Origin: an uncultured Clostridia bacterium
Lineage (GTDB): Bacteria > Bacillota > Clostridia > UMGS1883
Reading direction: 5' to 3'
Length of the DNA stretch: 64,000 bases
Assembly: GCA_947626145.1 (NCBI GenBank)
Contig: CANQRB010000001.1
Location: forward strand, 372,001-436,000
The notes below the pieces were generated by a model that searched no databases, was not told the DNA's origin, and worked only from the letters and a program-made list of their open reading frames with translations. Position numbers and translations under genes: made by a program. Below, piece after piece: positions 8,578 to 16,697 of the stretch (positions are counted from its first letter, which is position 1; each line of letters starts with the position of its first letter).

Positions 8578-8624
8578 TTTTGCTTCCTCCTAAAAAATAT
8601 ATTATAATATGGGAATTACCCTTA

Positions 8625-9581
8625 TTACCATCTGTAAATCGCTCCGCCGTCCGTAAGGCCGGCGCCGAATGCGGCAAAGGCCACAATATCCCCTTCCTTG
8701 AACCGTCCCTTGCGGTTCTCGACGTCGAGGACTATGGGCTCGCTGGCGCTGCTGGTATTGCCCAGGTACTCAATGCCGGTGCAGAACCTCTCCATCGGGA
8801 TGCCCAGCTTGGACTGGGTTGCCATTATGATGCGGAGATTGGCCTGATGAGGCACGATATGGTCGATGTCGCCCGGCTCAATTCCGGCCAGGGCCGCCGC
8901 CTCCTCAATGTCGTTGCTCATTGCGCCGACGGCGTACTTATATGTTTCCTGACCGTTCATAAAGGTGCAGGAATTGCGCTCGGGCCGTTCAACCGTCTCA
9001 AACGGGCTGTTGCCCTTGGGGCCCTCTATCCCCACCGTTCCGTGGGTGCCGTGAGTGTGCATTTTTATGGAAAGGAGATTGTCCCCCTCGCTCAGCACAA
9101 CCGCTCCGGCTCCGTCGCCGAAGAGCACACAGGTGCTGCGGTCGGTCCAGTCCACAAAGCGGGTCATATTTTCGGCGCTTACCACCAGCATCTTCTTTAC
9201 ACGGCCACTTTTGAAATAGGCCGTGGCTGCGTCAAGGGCCATCATGAAGCCGGAGCAGGCGCTGGAAATATCAAAGGCCGGGCATGAGGCTCCTATGAGT
9301 TCCTGAACCATGCAGCCAATGCCGGGAACTACCTTTTCCGGCGTACAGGACGTAGCTATGATGAGGTCAAGTTCATCGGCCTTTACCCCGGCCATTTCAA
9401 GGGCGTTAATAGAGGCCCTCGCCGCCAGCTGGGAGAGGCTTTCGTCGGTAATTACATGGCGGCTCTTTATGCCGGTGCGTTTGCTTATCCACTCGTCGCT
9501 GGTGTCCAAAAAGGTGGACAGCTCGTCGTTGGTCACAACTCTTTCGGGCAGGGCGTGCCCGGTGCCTGATATTTTAAACAT
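8625..9581 (-). CDS. fabH: Beta-ketoacyl-ACP synthase III
   Basis: FabH starts fatty acid synthesis by condensing an acyl-CoA primer with malonyl-ACP. In the 318-residue protein, Cys109 (SSACSGF), His245 (VPHQANLRI) and Asn275 (LGNTSSAS) make up the triad. The frame reaches 9605, but the ATG at 9581 has GAAGGAGAAATTACT directly upstream and gives the normal MFKISGTG-like start. It is the first gene of the operon. I saw no fapR or fabT regulator gene and no recognisable binding palindrome next to it. Confidence 0.96.
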   Translation of the reverse strand: MFKISGTGHALPERVVTNDELSTFLDTSDEWISKRTGIKSRHVITDESLSQLAARASINALEMAGVKADELDLIIATSCTPEKVVPGIGCMVQELIGASCPAFDISSACSGFMMALDAATAYFKSGRVKKMLVVSAENMTRFVDWTDRSTCVLFGDGAGAVVLSEGDNLLSIKMHTHGTHGTVGIEGPKGNSPFETVERPERNSCTFMNGQETYKYAVGAMSNDIEEAAALAGIEPGDIDHIVPHQANLRIIMATQSKLGIPMERFCTGIEYLGNTSSASEPIVLDVENRKGRFKEGDIVAFAAFGAGLTDGGAIYRW

Positions 9582-9619
9582 AGTAATTTCTCCTTCGGTA
9601 CTCATACATATACATAATA

Positions 9620-9648
9620 ATTATAATTCAATTTTCTATGTTTGTCAA
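9620..9648 (-). promoter_or_regulatory. Sigma-A promoter of the fab/acc operon
   Basis: On the minus strand, a perfect -35 box TTGACA (9648-9643) and a perfect -10 box TATAAT (9625-9620) are separated by exactly 17 bases. The boxes lie about 40 bases upstream of the fabH start codon. No competing promoter was seen within the operon. Confidence 0.9.
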
Positions 9649-9658
9649 GGCTTTAATG

Positions 9659-9690
9659 GAAAAATACGGCGCCCTTGCGCCGTATTTTTT
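9659..9690. terminator. Terminator after the M16 peptidase genes
   Basis: A 12-bp perfect stem (AAAATACGGCGC / GCGCCGTATTTT) has a 4-base loop and T-runs on both sides. It separates the peptidase operon from the fabH promoter and likely works on minus-strand transcripts. Confidence 0.85.
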
Positions 9691-9700
9691 AACACAATAT

Positions 9701-10975
9701 TTAATTTTTCGGATAAACAATGCTGAGGCTTGACCGTTCGGGCACGAACAGAGAGTTAAGGCGCTCCATTCCGTCCTCGATGGTGACGGTTTTCCAAACG
9801 TCGGGATATGTGCTGAGATCAACGCCGCGGTGGAAAGAGAACATATACTCGTTGCCGATGTCCTCCACATCGCCGCCCATGAGCCTGATATAACGGCCGT
9901 AAAGGACGTTCATGGCCTGACTCCAGGCTTCGGGGTCGATGCCCTCCCGCTTTACGCGGGCTATCTCATCGTGGACAGCCTGAGCCACGGCCTTGGGATC
10001 CTTGCTTTCGCCGCCTATCTCCGCAAAAGCAAAGCTCTTTTCGTACTCATAATAGCCGCCGAAGCTTCCGTTAATGAGGCCCTCGTCATACAGACGCTCA
10101 AAAAGGGGCGAGCTTCCGCCCACCAGCACCTTCAGCAGGGCGGAGGTTACTATATCACGCCGGAGCATATCTCCGCCGGTTTCGATATCCTTGAAGCCAA
10201 GAGAAAATCTCGGCATTGATATCTCAAACCGCGCCTCGGTCTCGGGAGACACGATTTCGTCCGGCTCGGAGGGGAACACCTGGCGTATCTCTCCCGCGGG
10301 CTTGTCTTTGGTTATCAGCTCGTCCACGGCGTCGCCTATCTTTTGCGGGTCGATGTCGCCCACGCATATAACCGCCATGTTGGAGGGGTGATAGAAGGTG
10401 TTGTAGCACTTGTACAGCAGCTCGGGAGTGGTCTTCATAACCTCCTCGACGCTGCCGGCTATCTCGGTGCGGACAGGATGATTTTTGTAAAGTCCTCTCA
10501 GGCAGTTATAGAAGCACACCTGCCCCGGGTCGTCGTCGTACATCCTGACCTCCTGAGCGATGATGCCCTTCTCCTTCTCCACGTTTTCCTCCGTAAAGTA
10601 CGGGGTTTGGACATAGCTCAGAAGCTGGCGGAAGTTTTCATAGAAATAATCGGTACAGCTGAACAGATAATTCGTCACGCCAAAGCTGGTAAAAGCGTTG
10701 ACGTCGGCTCCCTTGAACAGGGAAAAGGCGTTTGTGCCGTCGGGCTGCTCAAAGACCTTGTGTTCAAGGAAGTGAGCCACGCCGTCAATAACCTTGGTGA
10801 CCTCGCTCTCGCCGGGCACCACGAACTCGGTGTTTATTGAACCGTAGCAGGTGCTGAAGGTGGCGTATTTCTTGGCGGTATTTTTCTGAAGGACAATGAC
10901 CTTCAGGCCGCTTTTATGTTCGCCCTCATAAATACAGTCCTTAAGAAGGCTGTCATATTTTTTTGTAAATTTCAT
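9701..10975 (-). CDS. ymfH: M16 family zinc peptidase (YmfH-like)
   Basis: The protein is 424 residues. The inverted zinc motif HFLEH is at 68-72, and a downstream glutamate in IIAQEVRMYDDDP supplies the third metal ligand, so the catalytic site of an M16B peptidase is intact. The N-terminal half resembles the active subunit of two-component M16 peptidases. It directly follows a second M16 gene without the zinc motif, matching the Bacillus ymfF/ymfH pair. The Bacillus genes have been linked by neighbourhood to EF-P modification, but the substrate is not established. AGGAGGAAGCGTAA precedes the ATG. Confidence 0.85.
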   Translation of the reverse strand: MKFTKKYDSLLKDCIYEGEHKSGLKVIVLQKNTAKKYATFSTCYGSINTEFVVPGESEVTKVIDGVAHFLEHKVFEQPDGTNAFSLFKGADVNAFTSFGVTNYLFSCTDYFYENFRQLLSYVQTPYFTEENVEKEKGIIAQEVRMYDDDPGQVCFYNCLRGLYKNHPVRTEIAGSVEEVMKTTPELLYKCYNTFYHPSNMAVICVGDIDPQKIGDAVDELITKDKPAGEIRQVFPSEPDEIVSPETEARFEISMPRFSLGFKDIETGGDMLRRDIVTSALLKVLVGGSSPLFERLYDEGLINGSFGGYYEYEKSFAFAEIGGESKDPKAVAQAVHDEIARVKREGIDPEAWSQAMNVLYGRYIRLMGGDVEDIGNEYMFSFHRGVDLSTYPDVWKTVTIEDGMERLNSLFVPERSSLSIVYPKN

Positions 10976-12235
10976 TTACGCTTCCTCCTTTCCTGCAAGG
11001 AAGTAAACCGTGTCAAGCTTGACCCGCCCTGCCACGTCGATTATCTCATCTCTTGTAACGCTTTCGATTTTTTCGATGGCCTGCTGAACGGTCATGTCAC
11101 GCCCCAGCAGTATCTGTCCGGTGTGGAAGCCCTCCGTGGCCTCCAGACTGTCCAGTCTCGAGCGGTAACCGTTGCATATCTCCTTTTTGGCGATGTCCAC
11201 GTCCTCATCGGTAAAATCGCCGTCACGCATGGCTTGGAGCTGGGCCATTATCTCGTTGTACGCGGCGTCAAAGTTTTGGAACTCTATGCCGCTGGATATG
11301 TTAAGCACACCCAGCAGGTCGTTTGGCCATGACGAGGCGTAATAGCAAAGGCTGAGGCGTTCGCGGACATTGTTGAACAGCTTGCTGCTTGGGCCGCCGC
11401 CGTAAATAACGCTGAACACCCGCTGAGCCCAGGCCATCTCGTCGGTGGGGGCTATGCCGGTGCGCATACCTATGGCCAGCTTGCCCTGAGTCACGTCCAG
11501 ATGGTCGGTGACCCGCTTCACCTCGCCCACATCTGTCTTAATTTTCGCCAGAGTATGAGCGGCCTCACGCTCGGGCAGAGACTCCACGGCCTGACGGGCG
11601 GCCTTTTCTGCGGCGGCTTCGTCAAAGTTGCCGGTGAAAATAATGCTTATGCCCGACGTGTTTATGACGTCGCGGTAATAGTCGTAAAGGCTCTCGGGGG
11701 TTATTTTTTCCACATCCTCCTCATAGCCGATACTGTTGACTCCGCAGCCCTCGCCTTGGAACATTATCTCCTCCAGCCGCATGGACGCATAATAGCGTTT
11801 ATCGTTTATCTGGCTGCGGATGCGGTCGATGAGATTGATCTTCTGCTGCTTCATCTTGTCGGGGTCAAACTTTCCGTCCACGCCGCCCTCAAAGGCCGTG
11901 GTGAACAAAAGCTCCAGCGTTCTGTCAAAAACCGGAGTTGGCAGGAACTCGTCGCAGACCGCCTCGGCGGCGACGCGTATGTTCTGCTCCTCTCCCCTCT
12001 TGCCCGACGAGCAGCCTATCCACGCACCGTAGAGTTTGTCCAACTCGATATTGAACTCCCGATTGGTGCGGCAAAGCCGGTTTCCCATTTTCAGCATACC
12101 TGTCAGGAGAGAGCCGTAGGAGGCCCCCTCCCTGGTCAGCGGCCGGTAAAATATCACGCTGGCCATATAGGTCTTAAACTTTCCGTCTCTGTTGAGATAA
12201 AGGTCGATGCCCTTTTTCAACTGAATTTTTTTCAT
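10976..12235 (-). CDS. ymfF: M16 family peptidase-like partner without zinc site (YmfF-like)
   Basis: The 419-residue protein has the overall M16 fold. The position of the HxxEH motif reads GSLLTGMLKMG, so there is no metal site. Such inactive subunits pair with an active one to form the closed clam-shell chamber. The gene lies one base upstream of the active YmfH-like gene and surely forms a unit with it. GGGAGGTACATCA precedes the ATG. The product is probably cytoplasmic, since no signal peptide is seen. Confidence 0.82.
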   Translation of the reverse strand: MKKIQLKKGIDLYLNRDGKFKTYMASVIFYRPLTREGASYGSLLTGMLKMGNRLCRTNREFNIELDKLYGAWIGCSSGKRGEEQNIRVAAEAVCDEFLPTPVFDRTLELLFTTAFEGGVDGKFDPDKMKQQKINLIDRIRSQINDKRYYASMRLEEIMFQGEGCGVNSIGYEEDVEKITPESLYDYYRDVINTSGISIIFTGNFDEAAAEKAARQAVESLPEREAAHTLAKIKTDVGEVKRVTDHLDVTQGKLAIGMRTGIAPTDEMAWAQRVFSVIYGGGPSSKLFNNVRERLSLCYYASSWPNDLLGVLNISSGIEFQNFDAAYNEIMAQLQAMRDGDFTDEDVDIAKKEICNGYRSRLDSLEATEGFHTGQILLGRDMTVQQAIEKIESVTRDEIIDVAGRVKLDTVYFLAGKEEA

Positions 12236-12268
12236 TGATGTACCTCCCGTACTGAAAAAATTATGTAG

Positions 12269-12285
12269 GTGGGGCCCCGCCCCAC
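12269..12285 (-). terminator. Short GC hairpin after the lipoprotein gene
   Basis: GTGGGGC and GCCCCAC form a tight hairpin with a 3-base loop. On the minus strand a short T-run (TTTTTTC) follows after about 10 bases. It lies between the lipoprotein stop and the ymfF-like start and may only weaken read-through. Confidence 0.45.
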
Positions 12286-12290
12286 GGTAT

Positions 12291-12680
12291 TTATCTGTTA
12301 TTGTTGGCGTTGTTGCCGCCGGTCACATCGTCCACGGCATTTTCAGCTCCGTCGATAATATCCTTGGCTCCGTCGCCCACACCCCTGACCGCGTCGTCCA
12401 CGGCGTTTTCGGCGTCGTTTATCACACCGTCGCCGTCAATGCTGCCGTTGGGGCCGATCCGTCCGTCAGTATCGTCCCTGCGGTCGCTGTCAGCGGCAGA
12501 GCCTGTTCCGTTTGAGCCGCTTCCGTAAGTGCCGCCGCTGGTCACATCTCCGCCGGGGTTAGTTGTACCGCCGACAGCCGACTGGTTGGTGTCCACACGG
12601 CCGCTTTTGCTGTCAGAATTTTCACCGCAGGCGGAAAGGGCTATCACCATTGCCGCAAGGATAAATAAAAATCGCTTCAA
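12291..12680 (-). CDS. Small secreted lipoprotein, function unknown
   Basis: The 129-residue product begins with a lipoprotein signal: two basic residues, a hydrophobic stretch and the lipobox LSAC with Cys18 as the predicted lipidated residue. The mature part is low-complexity, first Gly/Ser/Thr/Asn-rich and then two related blocks around INDAENAVDDAV and IDGAENAVDDVT. No enzyme motif is visible. The likely start is a TTG with AAGGA about 10 bases upstream. It is probably tethered to the outer membrane face and exposed in the wall. I do not recognise a named family. Confidence 0.7.
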   Translation of the reverse strand: MKRFLFILAAMVIALSACGENSDSKSGRVDTNQSAVGGTTNPGGDVTSGGTYGSGSNGTGSAADSDRRDDTDGRIGPNGSIDGDGVINDAENAVDDAVRGVGDGAKDIIDGAENAVDDVTGGNNANNNR

Positions 12681-12713
12681 AATCTTCAGATCCTTTCATA
12701 AAAAATTCAATCT

Positions 12714-12889
12714 TAAGGCAATACCGCACAAAGACCGCTTTGGAGCTTTGTACCCATCTTGCTTGCATCTTTTCCGACGTTTCTTACGAAAACTCCTTGA
12801 AATACGACAGTATTCCGGCGTCGTTTTCGTAATTCCGTCAAAAAATCTGCGGCGCAATATGGGCACAATCTCTGTGCGGTATTGCCTAA
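12714..12889. mobile_element. MITE-like element, 170 bp, with TAA flanks
   Basis: The inverted termini GGCAATACCGCACA (from 12717) and TGTGCGGTATTGCC (to 12886) bound a 170-bp stretch. It is flanked on both sides by TAA, consistent with a 3-bp target duplication. The interior has further palindromes (GAAATAC/GTATTCC; CTTACGAAAAC/GTTTTCGTAA) and no coding capacity for a transposase. It sits between the divergent lipoprotein and Cys-rich genes. It has the same length and general plan as the element at 19358-19527, though the termini differ. Confidence 0.75.
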
Positions 12890-13032
12890 CGATCTTCAAG
12901 CTTATTATTTCCCGGCAATGGAGATTTAAACTCAAACAATGGAACACTTTTCGACAAAATTCATAATATATACTGTGAACGGCAAAAGCCGTCAACACAA
13001 AACAAAATCAATCAAAAAGGAGCAAAATTCTT
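12890..13032. other. Upstream region of the Cys-rich small gene
   Basis: This stretch is AT-rich and holds no gene. The only signal seen is CATAATATA at 12962-12970, which matches the -10 form CATANNNTA of mother-cell sporulation promoters. An AC-containing block lies about 15 bases upstream. No good sigma-A promoter was found. This is suggestive only. Confidence 0.3.
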
Positions 13033-13185
13033 ATGTTCGGATGCAACAACAACGGCTGCCAGTGGATCTGGGTAATCATCATTATAATCCTGCTCGGCGG
13101 CTGCGGCAACATCGGCTGCGGATGCGGCAACAACTGTGGCTGCAATAACAACTGCGGCAACGACTGCGGCTGTGGCTGCAACTAA
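13033..13185 (+). CDS. Cys/Gly/Asn-rich small protein (chorion-class high-cysteine type)
   Basis: This 50-residue ORF has AAAGGAG 9 bases before its ATG. It contains 11 cysteines, a hydrophobic stretch (WIWVIIIIILL, 11-21) near the N-terminus, and a tail of CG, CN and NNC units. Short proteins of this composition are annotated in Clostridia as chorion-class high-cysteine HCB proteins; their role is unknown. The hydrophobic stretch suggests membrane association, and the Cys-rich tail could bind metal or form disulphides. A clear terminator follows at 13200. It is divergent from the lipoprotein gene. Confidence 0.75.
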   Translation: MFGCNNNGCQWIWVIIIIILLGGCGNIGCGCGNNCGCNNNCGNDCGCGCN

Positions 13186-13199
13186 CCTTCCTGTTTCCC

Positions 13200-13224
13200 G
13201 GGCGGCTGCGGCCGCCCTTTTTTA
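13200..13224 (+). terminator. Terminator of the Cys-rich small gene
   Basis: GGGCGG and CCGCCC pair around a short loop and are followed by TTTTTTA on the plus strand. It overlaps the end of convergent rdgB. Confidence 0.85.
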
Positions 13225-13815
13225 TTTGTCATACTCCGTTTTCAGCTTCTCGCTCAGCGAACGCAAAGCTCTTCCCCGATGGCTGACGGCGTTTTTCTCG
13301 TCGGCGCCCGCCTGAGCGAAGGTCTTGCCCAGCTCGGGAGAGTAAAATATGGGGTCATAGCCAAATCCGTTGTCCCCCCGGACGTCACGGGTAATAAAGC
13401 CCTCCACGGCCCCTTCGGCGGTTACTTCGGCTCCGTCGGCGGACACAAAGGTAATGGCGCACACAAACCGGCCCGTCCGATTTTCGTCGGGCACGCTCTC
13501 CATTTTCTTTAGCACAAGAGCTACTCTGTCCTCGTTTTTCTCAAGGCCGCCGTAGCGCGCGCTGTACACTCCCGGCTCGCCGTTCAGGGCGTCGATCACA
13601 AGGCCGCTGTCGTCGGCTATCGCCGCCTTATGACAGGCGGCGTAAACCGCTCTGGCCTTGATCAGAGAATTTTCTCCAAAGGTGGCGCCCGTTTCCTCAG
13701 GCTCGTCAAAGCAGCCCGCTTCCTCGGCGCTGAGAACACTGTAGCCCAGCGGCTCCAAAATCTCACGGAACTCCCGAACTTTGTTTTTGTTGTGGGTCGC
13801 CGCGATAACCTCCAT
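13222..13815 (-). CDS. rdgB: XTP/dITP diphosphatase (RdgB/HAM1 family)
   Basis: This enzyme hydrolyses non-canonical purine triphosphates (ITP, XTP, dITP) to the monophosphate, keeping them out of nucleic acids. The 197 residues start EVIAATHNKNKVREF, the typical HAM1 substrate-binding opening. They continue with the TGATFGENSLIKA motif, DDSGLVIDAL (catalytic Asp), GFGYDPIF and SHRGRAL. The ATG at 13815 has AAAGGGGG about 8 bases upstream; the frame reaches 13833 but with a worse site. It is cytoplasmic. Confidence 0.94.
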   Translation of the reverse strand: MEVIAATHNKNKVREFREILEPLGYSVLSAEEAGCFDEPEETGATFGENSLIKARAVYAACHKAAIADDSGLVIDALNGEPGVYSARYGGLEKNEDRVALVLKKMESVPDENRTGRFVCAITFVSADGAEVTAEGAVEGFITRDVRGDNGFGYDPIFYSPELGKTFAQAGADEKNAVSHRGRALRSLSEKLKTEYDK

Positions 13816-13897
13816 TTTGAGGCCCCCTTTCATCTTAATAAGTATACACTAATCCACAATTTTTTTCAATACCCAAATATGAAATTTTTGGAAATTA

Positions 13898-14767
13898 TCA
13901 AAACGGCTTAAATCCCTCGCCCATTACGCGGGACGCGTCCGACACCACCATAAAGGCGGCCGCATCCTCCTCGGACACAATGTCCCTGAGCTTTCTGTAC
14001 TCACGGGGCTGTATAACACACATAAGAACTCTCGTGTCCTCGCCGGAGAAGGCGCCCTCGCCCTTAAGGAATGTGGCGCTCCTGTCCATTTCCTCAATAA
14101 CACGGCGGGCTATCAGATCGCTTTTTGAGGAGATCACCAGAACCGTATGCCCCTTGTCGGCGCCGTAAACTATGCTGTCCACCAGCTTTGTCTGGCAAAA
14201 AAGCGCGACCGCGCCGAAGAGCACTGATTCCACATCGCCGAACACCGGCGCGGAGGACGCCAGCACCGCTCCGTCTATGAGCAAAAGGGCCGTTCCGATA
14301 CGGATATTTGGGGATTTTCTCTCAATGAGAAACGATATTATATCCGTTCCGGCGGTGGTGGATCCGGCAAAAAATATCACCCCAAGGCCCGCGCCCATGA
14401 AAACTCCCGCAAAAATTGCCCCCAGCATCCGGTCGCCGGTATACTGCGGAAAGAACGGGGTCACCAGCAGGTCAAGGATCACGGTGTTGAACGCCAGCGT
14501 TCTCAGTGTGCGGACGGCAAAGCGCCATCCCATGAAGCCGAAGGCCAGCAAAATCAAAGGGATGTTTATTATCATTGTCATCAGTCCAACCGGCAGCCCA
14601 AAAAGGTATTTAAGCATAATAGCCACGCCGCTGACCCCGCCGGGGGCTATATTCACCTGCTCCGAAAAGCAGAATATCCCCACCGCCAGCAGCAGCGAAC
14701 CAACAATGTCCGCCCCGATGTCGAGCGCGGCCTTTTTTAAACCCGGGAATTTTTTTGTTTTGGCCAT
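13898..14767 (-). CDS. YitT family membrane protein
   Basis: The 289 residues have about five hydrophobic segments in the first two thirds (for example VGSLLLAVGIFCF, LFGLPVGLMTMIINIPLILLAF and AIFAGVFMGAGLGVIFFAG). A soluble C-terminal domain of about 80 residues follows, of the DUF2179 type (VLVISSKSDLIARRVIEE). This is the standard YitT architecture. The physiological role of the family is not established. AGGAGGAACATT precedes the ATG. It is a single gene between typA and rdgB. Confidence 0.88.
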   Translation of the reverse strand: MAKTKKFPGLKKAALDIGADIVGSLLLAVGIFCFSEQVNIAPGGVSGVAIMLKYLFGLPVGLMTMIINIPLILLAFGFMGWRFAVRTLRTLAFNTVILDLLVTPFFPQYTGDRMLGAIFAGVFMGAGLGVIFFAGSTTAGTDIISFLIERKSPNIRIGTALLLIDGAVLASSAPVFGDVESVLFGAVALFCQTKLVDSIVYGADKGHTVLVISSKSDLIARRVIEEMDRSATFLKGEGAFSGEDTRVLMCVIQPREYRKLRDIVSEEDAAAFMVVSDASRVMGEGFKPF

Positions 14768-14820
14768 AATGTTCCTCCTTTTATACTACTTATTATAGCA
14801 TTAATGTCAGCAAGTATGCT

Positions 14821-14845
14821 AAAGGGCGCCGTATTGGCGCCCTTT
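14821..14845. terminator. Terminator after typA
   Basis: A 10-bp perfect stem AAAGGGCGCC/GGCGCCCTTT has a 5-base loop. It lies 8 bases past the typA stop on the minus strand. The T-run is short. Confidence 0.75.
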
Positions 14846-14852
14846 ATGACAA

Positions 14853-16679
14853 TTATTGCTTTCTCCTGTGGGCGTCCTTGGCCCGCAGATCGGTGTTGAG
14901 TATCTTCTTACGCAGACGCAGATAGTGCGGCGTTACCTCCAGAAGCTCGTCGTCGCCGATAAACTCAAGACATTCCTCAAGGCTCATATTTCGGGGCGGA
15001 GTCAGGCGGATATTGTCGTCGCTGCCTGCGGCCCGCATATTGGTGGCCTGTTTGCGCTTGCAGACGTTGACCACAATGTCCTCGAGGCGGCTGCACTCGC
15101 CTACCACCATGCCCTCGTAAACCTTTTCGCCGGGGCCGATAAAGAGGGTGCCCCGCTCCTGAGAGTTGTTCAGACCGTAGGCCACGCTTTCGCCGTCCTC
15201 ATGGGCGATAAGGCTGCCGCGGCTGCGGAGGTTGAAGTCCCCCTCGATAAAGGGCTCGTAGCTGTCGAACACGTGATTTATGACGCCGGTACCCTTTGTG
15301 GCGGTCAGCAGTTCGCCACGATAACCGATGAGTCCACGGGCGGGAATGCGGAACTCAAGCTTTGTATAGCCCACCGCTCCGGGGGCCATGTTAACAAGAG
15401 TACCTTTGCGGCTGCCTATGCCCTCCATTACAACGCCGGTAAATTCGTCGGGCACGTCCACGGTCAAAAGCTCCATGGGCTCACAGAGCACGCCGTCTAT
15501 TTCCTTATTTATGGTGCGGGGCTTGCTGACGGAAAACTCATAGCCCTGACGGCGCATATTTTCGATAAGCACGCTGAGATGCAGCTCGCCACGGCCCGAG
15601 ACAATGAAGCTATCGGGGCTGTCAGTTTCCTCTACCCGCAGGGCGATGTTGCTCTCCAGCTCACGCATGAGCCGGTCACGGAGGTGGCGGCTGGTGACGT
15701 AATTGCCGTCCCGACCGGCGAAGGGGCTGTCATTGACGCTGAAGGTCATGGACAGCACAGGCTCGTCCACGGGAGTAAAGGGCAGGGGCTCCACCTGAGC
15801 GGGGGAACATATGGTGTCGCCGATATTTATCTTTTCCACGCCACTGATGGCCACTATCTCGCCGGCCTGAGCCTCGTCAATGGCCTCCCGGTTAAGGTTT
15901 GTAAAGCAGTAAAGCTTGCTGACACGGGCGTTATAGGGGGTCATGTTGTCCCGACATACAGTGATGGGCATATTGTTCTTCACCGCGCCCCGGTCGATGC
16001 GGCCCACGGCGATGCGGCCCGTAAAGCTGTCGTAGTCGATGTTGGACACCAGCATCCGGAACTCGCCGTCACGGGTGTCGGCAGGGGCGGGAATATTTTC
16101 CACTATAAGGTAAAAGAGTATCTTTAAATCGTTCGGGTGCTTGTCCGGCGAAAGACTGGCCCAGCCGTCGCGGCCGCTGACGTAGACAATGGGGGCGTCC
16201 AGCTGCTCGTCCGTGGCCCCAAGGTCGATGAAGAGCTCCAGAAGCTCATCGGTAACCTCGTAGGGGCGGGCGTTGGGGCGGTCAACCTTATTTATGACCA
16301 TTATGGGCTTGAGGTTAAGGGCCAGGGCCTTTTTCAGTACAAAGCGGGTCTGGGGCATACAGCCCTCGAAGGCGTCCACCAAAAGCAGCACTCCGTCGGC
16401 CATTTTCAGTCCCCGCTCCACCTCGCCGCCGAAGTCGGCGTGGCCAGGGGTGTCAATGATATTGATCTTGACCCCGTTGTATACAAGGCTGGTATTTTTG
16501 GCGAGTATGGTAATACCTCTTTCACGCTCAAGGTCGTTGGAGTCCATGACTCTCTCCTCAACCTGCTCGTTGTCGCGGAAAACGCCGCTCTGCTTGAGCA
16601 TGGCGTCCACAAGGGTGGTCTTGCCGTGGTCAACATGGGCGATTATGGCTATATTTCTGATATTTTTGGGTTCAAACAT
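14853..16679 (-). CDS. typA: Ribosome-associated GTPase TypA/BipA
   Basis: TypA is a translational GTPase related to EF-G that assists large-subunit assembly, especially under stress or cold. The 608 residues show the G1 loop [12 protein letters not shown] near residue 15, the switch segment RERGITI, G3 [12 protein letters not shown]4 NKVDRP and the C-terminal BipA domain ending in a basic tail. Length is typical. GGAGCTAAAGACATA precedes the ATG. It follows metY in the same direction and ends at a terminator. Confidence 0.95.
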   Translation of the reverse strand: MFEPKNIRNIAIIAHVDHGKTTLVDAMLKQSGVFRDNEQVEERVMDSNDLERERGITILAKNTSLVYNGVKINIIDTPGHADFGGEVERGLKMADGVLLLVDAFEGCMPQTRFVLKKALALNLKPIMVINKVDRPNARPYEVTDELLELFIDLGATDEQLDAPIVYVSGRDGWASLSPDKHPNDLKILFYLIVENIPAPADTRDGEFRMLVSNIDYDSFTGRIAVGRIDRGAVKNNMPITVCRDNMTPYNARVSKLYCFTNLNREAIDEAQAGEIVAISGVEKINIGDTICSPAQVEPLPFTPVDEPVLSMTFSVNDSPFAGRDGNYVTSRHLRDRLMRELESNIALRVEETDSPDSFIVSGRGELHLSVLIENMRRQGYEFSVSKPRTINKEIDGVLCEPMELLTVDVPDEFTGVVMEGIGSRKGTLVNMAPGAVGYTKLEFRIPARGLIGYRGELLTATKGTGVINHVFDSYEPFIEGDFNLRSRGSLIAHEDGESVAYGLNNSQERGTLFIGPGEKVYEGMVVGECSRLEDIVVNVCKRKQATNMRAAGSDDNIRLTPPRNMSLEECLEFIGDDELLEVTPHYLRLRKKILNTDLRAKDAHRRKQ

Positions 16680-16697
16680 TATGTCTTTAGCTCCTGT

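Noticed and set aside
9701-12235. Bacteriocin or RiPP processing by the M16 pair
   Set aside because: No precursor peptide, radical SAM or transporter gene is next to it. The pair matches the widely conserved YmfF/YmfH housekeeping type.
12714-12889. CRISPR or coding region
   Set aside because: There are no regularly spaced direct repeats; the structure is a single pair of inverted termini with inner palindromes.
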